DNA from: Candidatus Aminicenantota bacterium
GTDB lineage: Bacteria > Acidobacteriota > Aminicenantia > Aminicenantales > Aminicenantaceae
DNA: 33,535 nt
Assembly: GCA_020344415.1 (NCBI GenBank)
Contig: CP070825.1
Coordinates: forward strand, 4,074,754-4,108,288
Reading direction: 5' to 3'
Shown piece by piece: positions 15,204-22,420 of this stretch. The stretch's first letter is position 1; each line of letters starts with the position of its first letter. A model generated the notes under the pieces. The model did not search any database. It saw only the letters and a list, made by a program, of their open reading frames with translations, and was not told the DNA's origin. A program made the position numbers and the translations under genes.

Positions 15204-15410
15204 ATGCAGAAAACAACTGTAGAAATAGATGAAAAGCTTCTGGAGAAAGCAATGCAGCTTTCTGGAGCAAAAACTAAGAAGAGTGCCATAGAATATGGAC
15301 TCAGGGAGCTTATTAAATCCATCAACCGTAATTTATTCAAAAAGGAGCTTGGTACTTTTAACCTTGATTTGACATCAGAAGATTTAGATGAAATGAGAAA
15401 AGATGGATAG
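15204..15410 (+). CDS. vapB: VapB-type antitoxin
   Basis: Small protein of about 68 residues. The N-terminal ribbon-helix-helix DNA-binding part (QKTTVEIDEKLLEKAMQL, then KKSAIEYGLRELIKS) is typical of VapB antitoxins. The acidic C-terminal tail (LDLTSEDLDEMRKDG) would block the toxin. ATG 15204 is chosen over the in-frame GTG 15198 because GGAG is better spaced. It overlaps the toxin gene by 8 bases. With VapC it would bind the dyad in its own promoter. Confidence 0.85.
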   Translation: MQKTTVEIDEKLLEKAMQLSGAKTKKSAIEYGLRELIKSINRNLFKKELGTFNLDLTSEDLDEMRKDG

Positions 15411-15813
15411 CCTGTTCTTAGTTGATACATCAGTCTGGATATGTGCTTTAAGAAAAGACTACATTCCAGAGATTAAATCATATATCGAGAAATTGTTAGA
15501 TGAAGATAGAATTGTTATTAATTCAATAATTAAACTTGAGCTCTTAGCTGGCACAAGAACAAAAAAGGAATTCGCGCGTCTTAAGTTGAGATTGGATGCT
15601 CTTCCAGAGGTTGAAATAAATCAAGCTGTATGGGAATCAGCTCAGCTCATGGCCTTTGATTTGAGGAGAAAAGGCATTGGAATCCCTCTCATAGATATCA
15701 TCATACTTTCCTCTGGAACATCATCTAATTCCACTATTGTTCACAGAGATAAGCATTTTGAATTAGCAAGAAAATATTTAAACATTCATTTAAAAAGCTT
15801 CCTATCACTTTAA
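15403..15813 (+). CDS. vapC: VapC-type PIN-domain toxin ribonuclease
   Basis: A protein of 136 residues with the full PIN-domain acidic set: D8 (LVDTSVWI), E46 (KLELLAG), D98 (IPLIDIIIL) and D116 (IVHRDKHFE). VapC toxins are Mg-dependent endoribonucleases that cut tRNA or rRNA; the precise target cannot be read from sequence. The start ATG overlaps the antitoxin stop, indicating translational coupling. The cassette is flanked by a truncated MBL gene on its left. Confidence 0.9.
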   Translation: MDSLFLVDTSVWICALRKDYIPEIKSYIEKLLDEDRIVINSIIKLELLAGTRTKKEFARLKLRLDALPEVEINQAVWESAQLMAFDLRRKGIGIPLIDIIILSSGTSSNSTIVHRDKHFELARKYLNIHLKSFLSL

Positions 15814-15912
15814 ATTCTCCAGATGTTCCGTATTTCCTTTAGGTAACTACATTTTGAAAGTTTAGTTAATTTTTATTTTTCACACATCGAAATAACTAGA
15901 TATGTCATTGTA

Positions 15913-16911
15913 TTATTGTTCTTTGATTTTCAGACGATCGACAATTCTGGCATCCACCCAGTAGATATCTGCTTCTCCATTTCCCGGGCTGTTAAGCATT
16001 TTAATAATTTCATTATAAGTGAGCGGCGATTCTGCATAAGGTTTATGGATCCTTCTATTACTGCGGAAAAAAATATATTTGCCATCCGGCGAGATGACTG
16101 GGTCCACCTCCCGGTAAAGAGAATTTATTTGACTCCCCATATTTTTTGATTTGGTCCAGGTTCCGTCTTCTTTTCTGAAGCTGATGTATAAGTCACTCTC
16201 ACCAAATCCATCGGGACGTCCATTCGAGCCAAATATAATATAGCTTTCGTCCGGTGCAAGAAATGCATCCCAGTCACCAAATTCTGAATTGATCGCATCG
16301 CTTAGTTTTTCCGGTTTGACATATTGTCCGTTTATATATTTTGAGACATATATATCCCATCCACCATCACGGTTAGATGCAAAGTACAAATCACCGGACT
16401 TTGAAATCGTTGGGTACAAATCGTATTTTTCTGAATTGATAAAGGGGCCGGGATTTCTAGGTTCGTTCCAGCCATTTTCATCCCTATCTACAATCCAAAT
16501 ATCCGGAGACGCCATCGGTTCCCCTTTTCCTTCTAAAGGCCTGGTTGAACGAAAGAGAACTTTGTTTCCATCGTACGAGAAATGCGGCTCTCCATCTCTG
16601 TATTTTCCTGAGAAAGAAGCTACTTGTGGAGCTGTCCACCGGTTGTTCTCTCGTTTCATGTGTAGAATGACCATTCGGCCAAGGCCTCCAAAATGATAAA
16701 ATAACTCTTTTCCATCAGGGGAGAAAGTAATACAGCCATCGTGATAGCCAGTGGATATAATCCCGGGCGCAAAAATCTCAGGGGTCATACCAGGTGGCTT
16801 CTGGCCGAGATAGGGACCTTTTAATACAGGAAAATTGTCTTCCTTCTGGCAAAAAGTGAACAGCAACATGAATAAAAAAATAAGCCCATAAAGCGTACGG
16901 TTATATTTCAC
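15913..16911 (-). CDS. PD40/TolB-like beta-propeller exported protein
   Basis: A protein of 332 residues. The N-terminal signal has a Cys at position 21 (LLFTFC); the -1 Phe is atypical for a lipobox, so lipidation is uncertain. The rest is WD40-like PD40 blades: ITFSPDGKELFYHF, PHFSYDGNKVLFRS, PTISKSGDLYFASN, FLAPDESYIIFGSN, PVISPDGKYIFFRS. Such propellers bind protein or glycan partners in the periplasm. The start is GTG at 16909-16911, with GGAGAC upstream. It is monocistronic and convergent with vapC. Confidence 0.8.
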   Translation of the reverse strand: MKYNRTLYGLIFLFMLLFTFCQKEDNFPVLKGPYLGQKPPGMTPEIFAPGIISTGYHDGCITFSPDGKELFYHFGGLGRMVILHMKRENNRWTAPQVASFSGKYRDGEPHFSYDGNKVLFRSTRPLEGKGEPMASPDIWIVDRDENGWNEPRNPGPFINSEKYDLYPTISKSGDLYFASNRDGGWDIYVSKYINGQYVKPEKLSDAINSEFGDWDAFLAPDESYIIFGSNGRPDGFGESDLYISFRKEDGTWTKSKNMGSQINSLYREVDPVISPDGKYIFFRSNRRIHKPYAESPLTYNEIIKMLNSPGNGEADIYWVDARIVDRLKIKEQ

Positions 16912-17127
16912 TGTCTGTCTCCTTTATTTCCATTTTGCTCCTTATTAAGTTCATTCCATATCCACAATTGATAAGCAAAAAACATGCCAAAATTATCCCA
17001 AGGGATATTCAGAGTACCTTCATAATCTTCTCCATTTTTTTGGATGCTTCCTTAGGATTGATTTAGCATATTTGTTATTTTTTTTATAGTTAGTCATAAT
17101 TGGCCGTTTTATAATAAAGGTCTGCTT

Positions 17128-17169
17128 AATGTCCGCTTTTGTACACCAAGTGTTATGCCAGTGGACATT
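17128..17169. promoter_or_regulatory. Nested dyad, candidate upstream activator site
   Basis: The outer arms AATGTCCGC / GTGGACATT pair at 8 of 9 positions. The inner arms ACAC / GTGT (17143-17146, 17150-17153) share the same centre at about 17148. The centre lies about 100 bp before the predicted start of the sigma-54 promoter, the usual position of an enhancer-binding activator site. Confidence 0.5.
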
Positions 17170-17221
17170 TTTTTATATTAATCCCTCAGGAGCTCATGAA
17201 TTATCCCCTGTCTAATTAAAT

Positions 17222-17237
17222 TGGCACATTCCTTGCT
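17222..17237 (+). promoter_or_regulatory. Sigma-54 (-24/-12) promoter
   Basis: TGGCAC (17222-17227), 5 bp, TTGCT (17233-17237) matches the TGGCAC-N5-TTGCW consensus with the correct GG-to-GC spacing. Transcription would start near 17248, leaving about 115 bases before the methyltransferase start at 17364. Confidence 0.65.
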
Positions 17238-17363
17238 TATAAATTGGAACAAGTGGGCAGACTATGGTTAAAAATTTATTCAAAGAATACGCGTGCAATA
17301 GAAAATCTGAAAAAGTTGGGGGAGAGATAATAAATAATGTGATGATTTTGAAGGAGCAAGATT

Positions 17364-17999
17364 ATGTATCCTAAGAAACATGTTATACTATTTATTTTTT
17401 TGACTTTCTTGATAGCTTCAACTGCCGCACACTCTGTCCAGGAACAGAAGAGCGTTCTTACTCCAGATAATGCGAATGAGGCCAGACTTAATCGTCTGCA
17501 GCCGCCAGAACAGGTTATGGATGCTATTGGTGTCGTATCAGGGATGGTAGTGGCAGAGATAGGGGCTGGACGTGGACGCTATGTGGTGCAGCTGGCAGTT
17601 AGAGTGGGAGAAAGCGGAAAGGTCTATGCCGAAGACATAGACGCCAAAGCCCTGAGATATCTGGAAAAGCGCTGTGATCGCTGGGGACTGGAAAACGTTG
17701 AAACCATTCTCGGAGAAGTAACAAACCCAAAACTGCCTGAGGGGAAACTGGACCTGATTTTCATTATCTCTGCTTATCATCATTTCGCAGACCCGGTAGC
17801 GCTGCTGCGGAATGCTAGGTCTGCGCTCAAACCTGACGGGAAGTTAGCGATCGGAGAGTGGCTTGGTCGTGGGGGCACACCCCCCAAAAAGCTGGAGTCT
17901 CAAATGAATGCTGCTGGCTACAAGCTTGAACGAATCGAGACTTTTCTTAAAGCAAATAATATGTATATATATGTTTTCTGCATTAACGATACTCAATGA
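17364..17999 (+). CDS. SAM-dependent methyltransferase with signal peptide
   Basis: A protein of 211 residues. The N-terminal signal sequence spans about 1-24 (HVILFIFLTFLIASTAAHS). A class I methyltransferase follows: motif I VVAEIGAGRGRYVVQLA (G67, G69, G71), acidic YAEDIDAKAL, LDLIFIISAYHHFADP, and LKPDGKLAIGEW. Similar exported proteins annotated as methyltransferases occur in Acidobacteriota-like genomes; since S-adenosylmethionine is cytosolic, their role outside is unclear. Good AAGGAG ribosome site. A sigma-54-type promoter and an upstream dyad precede it. It is convergent with the RelE/Phd pair. Confidence 0.8.
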   Translation: MYPKKHVILFIFLTFLIASTAAHSVQEQKSVLTPDNANEARLNRLQPPEQVMDAIGVVSGMVVAEIGAGRGRYVVQLAVRVGESGKVYAEDIDAKALRYLEKRCDRWGLENVETILGEVTNPKLPEGKLDLIFIISAYHHFADPVALLRNARSALKPDGKLAIGEWLGRGGTPPKKLESQMNAAGYKLERIETFLKANNMYIYVFCINDTQ

Positions 18000-18015
18000 C
18001 AGCAAATAGGGAAAA

Positions 18016-18306
18016 CTATTTAAATTCTTTTTCAATTAGAGCTTTCAGTTTTTTATAGATTTCTCTTCTGTGGCCAACAGTAATGATAATGATAATAAGC
18101 TCTTTTTCTTTTACTCTGTAGATAATTCTATAATCAGAGGTTCTTAGAGAGTATAATCCGGCGAGTTCATAAGCTAGCGGTTTTCCTCTGTAAGGATTTA
18201 AAGATAGAGAATCTATAGCTTTTTTTATTATTTGCTTAACTGAAGGGTCAAGCTTTTCAATTCTTTTTTTTGCCTCTCTTGTATATTTAATTATGTAATT
18301 TTTCAA
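18016..18306 (-). CDS. RelE/ParE-family toxin
   Basis: A protein of 96 residues. The sequence shows the RelE fold: KYTREAKKRIEKLDPSVKQI, NPYRGKPLAYELAGLYSLR, SDYRIIYRV, IITVGHRREIYKKL. The basic and aromatic residues used in ribosome-dependent mRNA cleavage are present (R55, R60, R64, H79, R80, Y84), which favours a RelE over a ParE (gyrase) mode. Start is TTG at 18304-18306, 14 bases after the antitoxin stop. Second gene of the operon. Confidence 0.85.
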   Translation of the reverse strand: MKNYIIKYTREAKKRIEKLDPSVKQIIKKAIDSLSLNPYRGKPLAYELAGLYSLRTSDYRIIYRVKEKELIIIIITVGHRREIYKKLKALIEKEFK

Positions 18307-18320
18307 TGATTCAATTCCTG

Positions 18321-18590
18321 TTATTCTTTAAAGACTTCATCATGAGAGTATAGCTTCCCGGTTCTTTCATCGATAAGACCTTTCTCAATGCTTTTCATGA
18401 GTTCTCTATCACTTAGTATTTCTAAGGTTTCTATAAGGCTTTCGTATTCTTCAATACTCATCAATACCCCTTCAATTTTCCCTCTTTGAGTTATAGCGAA
18501 GGATTCATGTTGTTCTCTAATTCTTTTAAGCAACTTAGAAAAATGAGTTTTTGCTTTGCTTGCAGGTATCGTATCAGAAAAATTAATCAC
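18321..18590 (-). CDS. Phd/YefM-family antitoxin
   Basis: 89 residues from the GTG start at 18588-18590, which has a perfectly placed GGAGG; the frame is open to a TTG at 18602 but without a ribosome site. The N-terminal Phd/YefM fold (IPASKAKTHFSKLLKRI, FAITQRGKIEGVLMSIEEYE) binds DNA. The C-terminal helix (LSDRELMKSIEKGLID) would cover the toxin. First gene of the pair; a dyad operator lies 16 bp upstream. Confidence 0.85.
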   Translation of the reverse strand: MINFSDTIPASKAKTHFSKLLKRIREQHESFAITQRGKIEGVLMSIEEYESLIETLEILSDRELMKSIEKGLIDERTGKLYSHDEVFKE

Positions 18591-18605
18591 TTTTGCCTCC
18601 AAATT

Positions 18606-18633
18606 GGTCTATTTTTAGACTAACTAATAGACC
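18606..18633. promoter_or_regulatory. Dyad operator of the RelE/Phd operon
   Basis: Perfect 8-bp arms GGTCTATT (18606-18613) and AATAGACC (18626-18633), 12-bp spacer, between the antitoxin start and a leftward TTGACA further upstream. This is the expected autorepression site of the antitoxin-toxin complex. Confidence 0.6.
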
Positions 18634-18743
18634 TATTTAACCTTAGTATAGAATTATTAAGATGTCAAGTTCTACTCTTAATAATATGTGGGACTGATAA
18701 TTGAATCAGATTCTTAATGTCTCTCGAACTTCTTTTTGCACCT

Positions 18744-18799
18744 GTCAGACCTCCTTTTGTAACTCATAAAATAACACAAAGTGTCCAAGAGGGTCTGAC
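18744..18799. repeat. Inverted repeat GTCAGACC ... GGTCTGAC
   Basis: Perfect 8-bp arms at 18744-18751 and 18792-18799 with a 40-bp interior that includes AAAGTGTCC. It looks like a REP-type palindrome. The 280 bp between the antitoxin and algI genes otherwise shows only the antitoxin operator. Confidence 0.5.
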
Positions 18800-18882
18800 A
18801 TGTCTACAGTTCCGCACAACCGTGTGTCCCCATCTTAATTTATTTTCTTGCCCCAAAATCAAACCTGAGTTATAACTACGCT

Positions 18883-20323
18883 ATGCTTTTTAATTCCTTT
18901 ATTTTCTTGTTCTTTCTGGGGCTGGTCGTGCCCCTCTATTATGCCCTTCCTTATCATTATAGGAATACTTTTCTCCTCTTTTGCAGCTACATTTTTTATG
19001 CCTACTGGGATTGGCGCTTTTTGGCTTTGATCTTTATATCGACCGGTGTCGATTTCTGGATGGGGAAAAAAATATTTTCTGCAGAGAATCCCCGGCGCAA
19101 AAAAGGGGTTTCTGCTGATCAGTATTATCTGCAACCTTGGTATTTTGGGTTTTTTTAAATACTTTAATTTTTTTACTGCCTCCTTTAACCGCATGCTGAT
19201 ATTTTGGGGCCTTGGGTCCCTGGATTTTGTGCACCTTAATATGCTCCTCCCTGTGGGGATCTCTTTTTATACCTTTCAAAGCCTTTCTTATACCATTGAC
19301 ATTTACAGGGGCAAATTTCAGCCGGAAAATTCAATTACAGACTTTGCCCTGTTTGTTGCTTTTTTCCCCCAGCTGGTAGCCGGACCCATCGAACGAGCTG
19401 CCCATTTGCTGCCTCAAATAAAAAGAAGGGTAAAATGGAACTGGAAAAGATTTCAAGAAGGGATTGCCCTGATAACCCTAGGTATGTTCAAAAAAGTAAT
19501 CATCGGAGATACCAGCGGCAGAATAGTGGATCACATATTTGCTCAGCCCCACTATTATTTCTCCCTGGAGATGCTGATGGCAGTCATTCTCTTCGGAGTG
19601 CAGATCTACAATGATTTTTCCGGCTACAGTCATATTGCCCGCGGTGTGGCCAGGCTGCTGGGGATTGATCTGGTGATTAATTTCCGCCAGCCTTATCTTT
19701 CCAGTAATATAGGGGATTTTTGGCGACGGTGGCATATATCTCTGACCTCATGGGTGAGAGATTACGTCTACATCCCTCTAGGAGGGAGCAGAAAGGGGGA
19801 GGGGCGTACCTATCTGAATACTGTAATTGCCATGATGTTGTTTGGCCTCTGGCATGGAGCCCAATGGACTTTTGTTATTTACGGTGGATTGCATGGGCTT
19901 TAACTCTGTGTTTACCGCATATTCTCAAAATCCAGATCAGGCAATGTAAAAAAAACTTGGCTATCAAACTATCCTGTGACAAAATGGATAATCCTGGTCT
20001 TGAAAATTATGGTGGTGAATTTGTTCATTTTTATACCGCGAATATTTTTCCGCTCCGAAAATTTTCAAACCGCCTTTTACTTTTTTAGGAGCTTTGTTAA
20101 ATGGGTCCCCGGAGGTGATGCAGTTTTTTGGGTCTCCGTTACCTTCTCTTTTGCGGCCTTGAGCGTATTTCTTGATGTGTTGGAAAAAACAGAAAAAAAT
20201 CAGGCCTTTTTAATACTACTAAAACCTTCTTTTCGCTACGGAATTCTCTGTGGCAGCTGGCTTGTAATTCTGACTTTCCTCTTAAGTTTGCCTCCGACGC
20301 CTTTTTATTATTTTCAGTTTTAG
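18883..20323 (+). pseudogene. algI-like MBOAT O-acetyltransferase, broken by a frameshift and an in-frame stop
   Basis: Reads as one AlgI-type membrane acyltransferase of about 479 residues once two lesions are bridged. Frame 1 (18883 on) gives the classic start MLFNSFIFLFFLG...YAYWDWRFLALIF and STGVDFWMGKK. At A6G4 (19099-19108) the frame must shift by one extra base to continue RRKKGFLLISIICNLGILGF. This second frame holds FYTFQSLSYTIDIYRG, FPQLVAGPIERA, YNDFSGYSHIARG, FWRRWHISLTSWVRDY and the MBOAT histidine in FGLWHGAQWTF. A TAA at 19901-19903 replaces one codon right after YGGLHGL, and the same frame then continues to 20323 (IFIPRIFFRSENFQTA). Intact homologues acetylate exported polysaccharides together with SGNH partners. 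Confidence 0.85.
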
Positions 20324-20325
20324 CT

Positions 20326-21327
20326 ATGAAAAAAAAGAGATTGATAAAATATTTTCAGTTCGGCCTTGCCTTTTTGCTTACCATGATGGGTTTGGAGATC
20401 TATATGAGGGTAGCCGCTATCGGAATATCTCCCTGGACCCGATTTGATTCCCGCTTGGGCGGAATGTTTAAACCAGGCGCCAGAGTGATCGCGTTTAAGG
20501 AGGGATTTGGCAAGTACCGGATAAATAAATATGGCTATATTGGGCCCGCCTATGCGCCGGAAAGAGATAAAAATTCCCTGCGCATTGCCCTGGTAGGAGA
20601 TTCGAACATAGAGGGACATATGCTCTTTGAACGCCATACCCTGGCCAGGATCCTTGAGGAGCAACTGTCCGGAATTCAGGACAAAAAAGTGGAGGTTTTA
20701 AATTTTAGCTGGTCAGGCCCCACCTTTCAACGGTTGTACATCAACTACAGGGAGTGGGCGTTAAGATTTAATGCCGATTATTATCTGGTATTTTTAGGCA
20801 GAAAAAAACTTTTAAAGAGAGTGAAGGAATCTCATCCGCATTGTTATCTGGAGGATAATCGCGTAAAAATTAGCTATTCGAGGGAGAAAAGGCCCTGGAT
20901 GCCTTACAGAATGAGTTTTTCCATTTATCAGCAGATCGACAGAGCATACACAATGTTTCTTCAAAAAGTAGCAGAACCTATTTCATCAAACAAGAATCCG
21001 CCGGTATTTCAGGATGAAGACTCCCACTATGAAATCAATCGTTTGATACTTTTGGCATTTCAACAAATTAATTCCCGAGAGGAACACAAAATTATTCTTG
21101 TGATTGAAAACAATATACCGGAAAAATATAAATCTCTTATCTCCGGTTTCGGAGGGTATACTATTGACCTGAGCTCACAGTTTGACTTGATGAAAAAAGG
21201 GGGATTTGATCCCTACTATTGGAAAGCCACCGACATACATGAACACTGGAATCATGAGGCCCACCAGATGGCGGGTAATTATTTAGCCCGGCAGTTCGTG
21301 AAGCGGTTTGTGCCTACTGGGAAATAA
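20326..21327 (+). CDS. SGNH/GDSL-fold protein, probable O-acetyltransferase partner of the AlgI-like gene
   Basis: A protein of 333 residues, starting two bases after the algI-like stop, which suggests translational coupling. N-terminal membrane anchor or signal (about 7-23). The SGNH hydrolase block I is RIALVGDSNIEGH with catalytic S93; the C-terminal histidine block is DIHEHWNHEAHQMA (H307, with D303 or E306 as acid). The family transfers or removes acetyl groups on exported sugars. It appears intact although its upstream partner is broken. After its stop, the same frame stays open 25 more codons, which may be chance. Confidence 0.75.
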   Translation: MKKKRLIKYFQFGLAFLLTMMGLEIYMRVAAIGISPWTRFDSRLGGMFKPGARVIAFKEGFGKYRINKYGYIGPAYAPERDKNSLRIALVGDSNIEGHMLFERHTLARILEEQLSGIQDKKVEVLNFSWSGPTFQRLYINYREWALRFNADYYLVFLGRKKLLKRVKESHPHCYLEDNRVKISYSREKRPWMPYRMSFSIYQQIDRAYTMFLQKVAEPISSNKNPPVFQDEDSHYEINRLILLAFQQINSREEHKIILVIENNIPEKYKSLISGFGGYTIDLSSQFDLMKKGGFDPYYWKATDIHEHWNHEAHQMAGNYLARQFVKRFVPTGK

Positions 21328-21484
21328 GAAATAAGCCAAAGCCATCTGTGGGCAGAATCAGCCGATATGGATGAAATCGAAATGGCAGAAGGAGAAGTCC
21401 CATTTTAAGTTTTTGTAATCTAGAATTGTTATTCAATATCTTGCTCTTTAAGTAGATTGATACCAGGTTGAAACTTATATAAAA

Positions 21485-21748
21485 ATGCTAGCAAGAATTG
21501 AGATATATAAAGTTGTTAATGAGTATATTGGTGTATCAGTTGAATTTTTCCCACAAGAGCAAAGGAAGAAAAAGAAAGAACTTTATGAAGAGATTACTAA
21601 GATTATAAGGAGATTGGAGGGGGCAGCTCCAATATCACCTCCCATCCTTACTATAACAAGTGAAGTTGTTGAAAGAGCTATAATGGCCAGTGAAGGGGAA
21701 GAGAGAGAAAGACTTAGAGATTTGTTTGAAAGATTGACAGAAGATTAA
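21485..21748 (+). CDS. Small charged hypothetical protein
   Basis: A protein of 87 residues; no signal peptide; strongly charged (PQEQRKKKKELYEEITKIIR, GEERERLRDLFERLTED), probably helical. No clear ribosome site before ATG. It precedes the next small gene by 20 bp. I do not recognise a family, and its reality rests on length and amino-acid character only. Confidence 0.4.
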   Translation: MLARIEIYKVVNEYIGVSVEFFPQEQRKKKKELYEEITKIIRRLEGAAPISPPILTITSEVVERAIMASEGEERERLRDLFERLTED

Positions 21749-21768
21749 AAAAAATTTTTGGGGGTAAA

Positions 21769-22200
21769 ATGAAGGCCAAGATTTCGCTTTTTGGATTATT
21801 ATTTCTATCTCTATCTCTACTATGTTTACAACTTGAGGAAAAGGAACAATTATCTAAAATTGAGCAGAAAATCAAAGCTATTTCGCACGATGAAATTGTT
21901 GCTAAATATATTTCAGTTTCAAAAGTCGAGGATGATGGTTCAATGTATCGCATTACGATATATCTCTTATTTGAGCCGAAAAACTTTGACCAAGTGCAAA
22001 TTTGGACTGACGCTGTATGCGGAGCGTCAAAACGCATTCTTGATAATAAAGGTATAGTCAGGAATATTTCCGTCTGGGCAATTCGACCAATTCGGACTTC
22101 TTTGGAAGGAGAATGGGGGGCAATAGTTTATGGAAGGACACTTTATGACCGTGATACAAACAAATTCGAATTTGAACGCAAAAGAACTGAAGTCAAATAA
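21769..22200 (+). CDS. Small exported hypothetical protein
   Basis: A protein of 143 residues with a signal peptide (about 1-20, LFGLLFLSLSLLCLQ) and a G-rich ribosome site (GGGGG). The mature part is mixed alpha/beta: YRITIYLLFEPKNFDQVQIW, GIVRNISVWAIRPI, GEWGAIVYGRTLYD. No family recognised. It lies between two other small genes in the same direction. Confidence 0.55.
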   Translation: MKAKISLFGLLFLSLSLLCLQLEEKEQLSKIEQKIKAISHDEIVAKYISVSKVEDDGSMYRITIYLLFEPKNFDQVQIWTDAVCGASKRILDNKGIVRNISVWAIRPIRTSLEGEWGAIVYGRTLYDRDTNKFEFERKRTEVK

Positions 22201-22226
22201 TTGGAAAGGAGAAAAGGTGAAGTAAT

Positions 22227-22310
22227 TTGGAATGGAGTATAAAGCAAATCGGCGGAGCGCTCCTGGGCATTTACGGTATGCTTTCGTTGATTGTATCGAA
22301 AAAGGAATAG
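22227..22310 (+). CDS. Possible 27-residue membrane microprotein
   Basis: A TTG start at 22227-22229 has AAGGTGA five bases upstream, and the TAG stop is at 22308-22310. The peptide has a short polar start (EWSIKQ), a hydrophobic core (IGGALLGIYGMLSLIV) and a basic end (SKKE), consistent with one short helix. It starts 27 bp after the previous stop. Non-ATG start and small size keep confidence low. Confidence 0.35.
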   Translation: MEWSIKQIGGALLGIYGMLSLIVSKKE

Positions 22311-22420
22311 AAGAAAGTCTGGATCAAATTTATGAAAATTAAAAAGTGCTGTTTTGTGTCTTGTGCTTTCTGTTTTAAATGAGCCTCTTTCAACCTCTAC
22401 TGTAGCCCCATAATTAATTT

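Noticed and set aside
17264..17374. 36-codon rightward frame between the sigma-54 promoter and the methyltransferase, overlapping its start
   Set aside because: No ribosome site and ordinary composition; kept only as a remote leader-peptide possibility.
18305..18322. Possible additional small gene between toxin and antitoxin
   Set aside because: Only 14 bases separate them; the stretch is the toxin's ribosome-binding zone.
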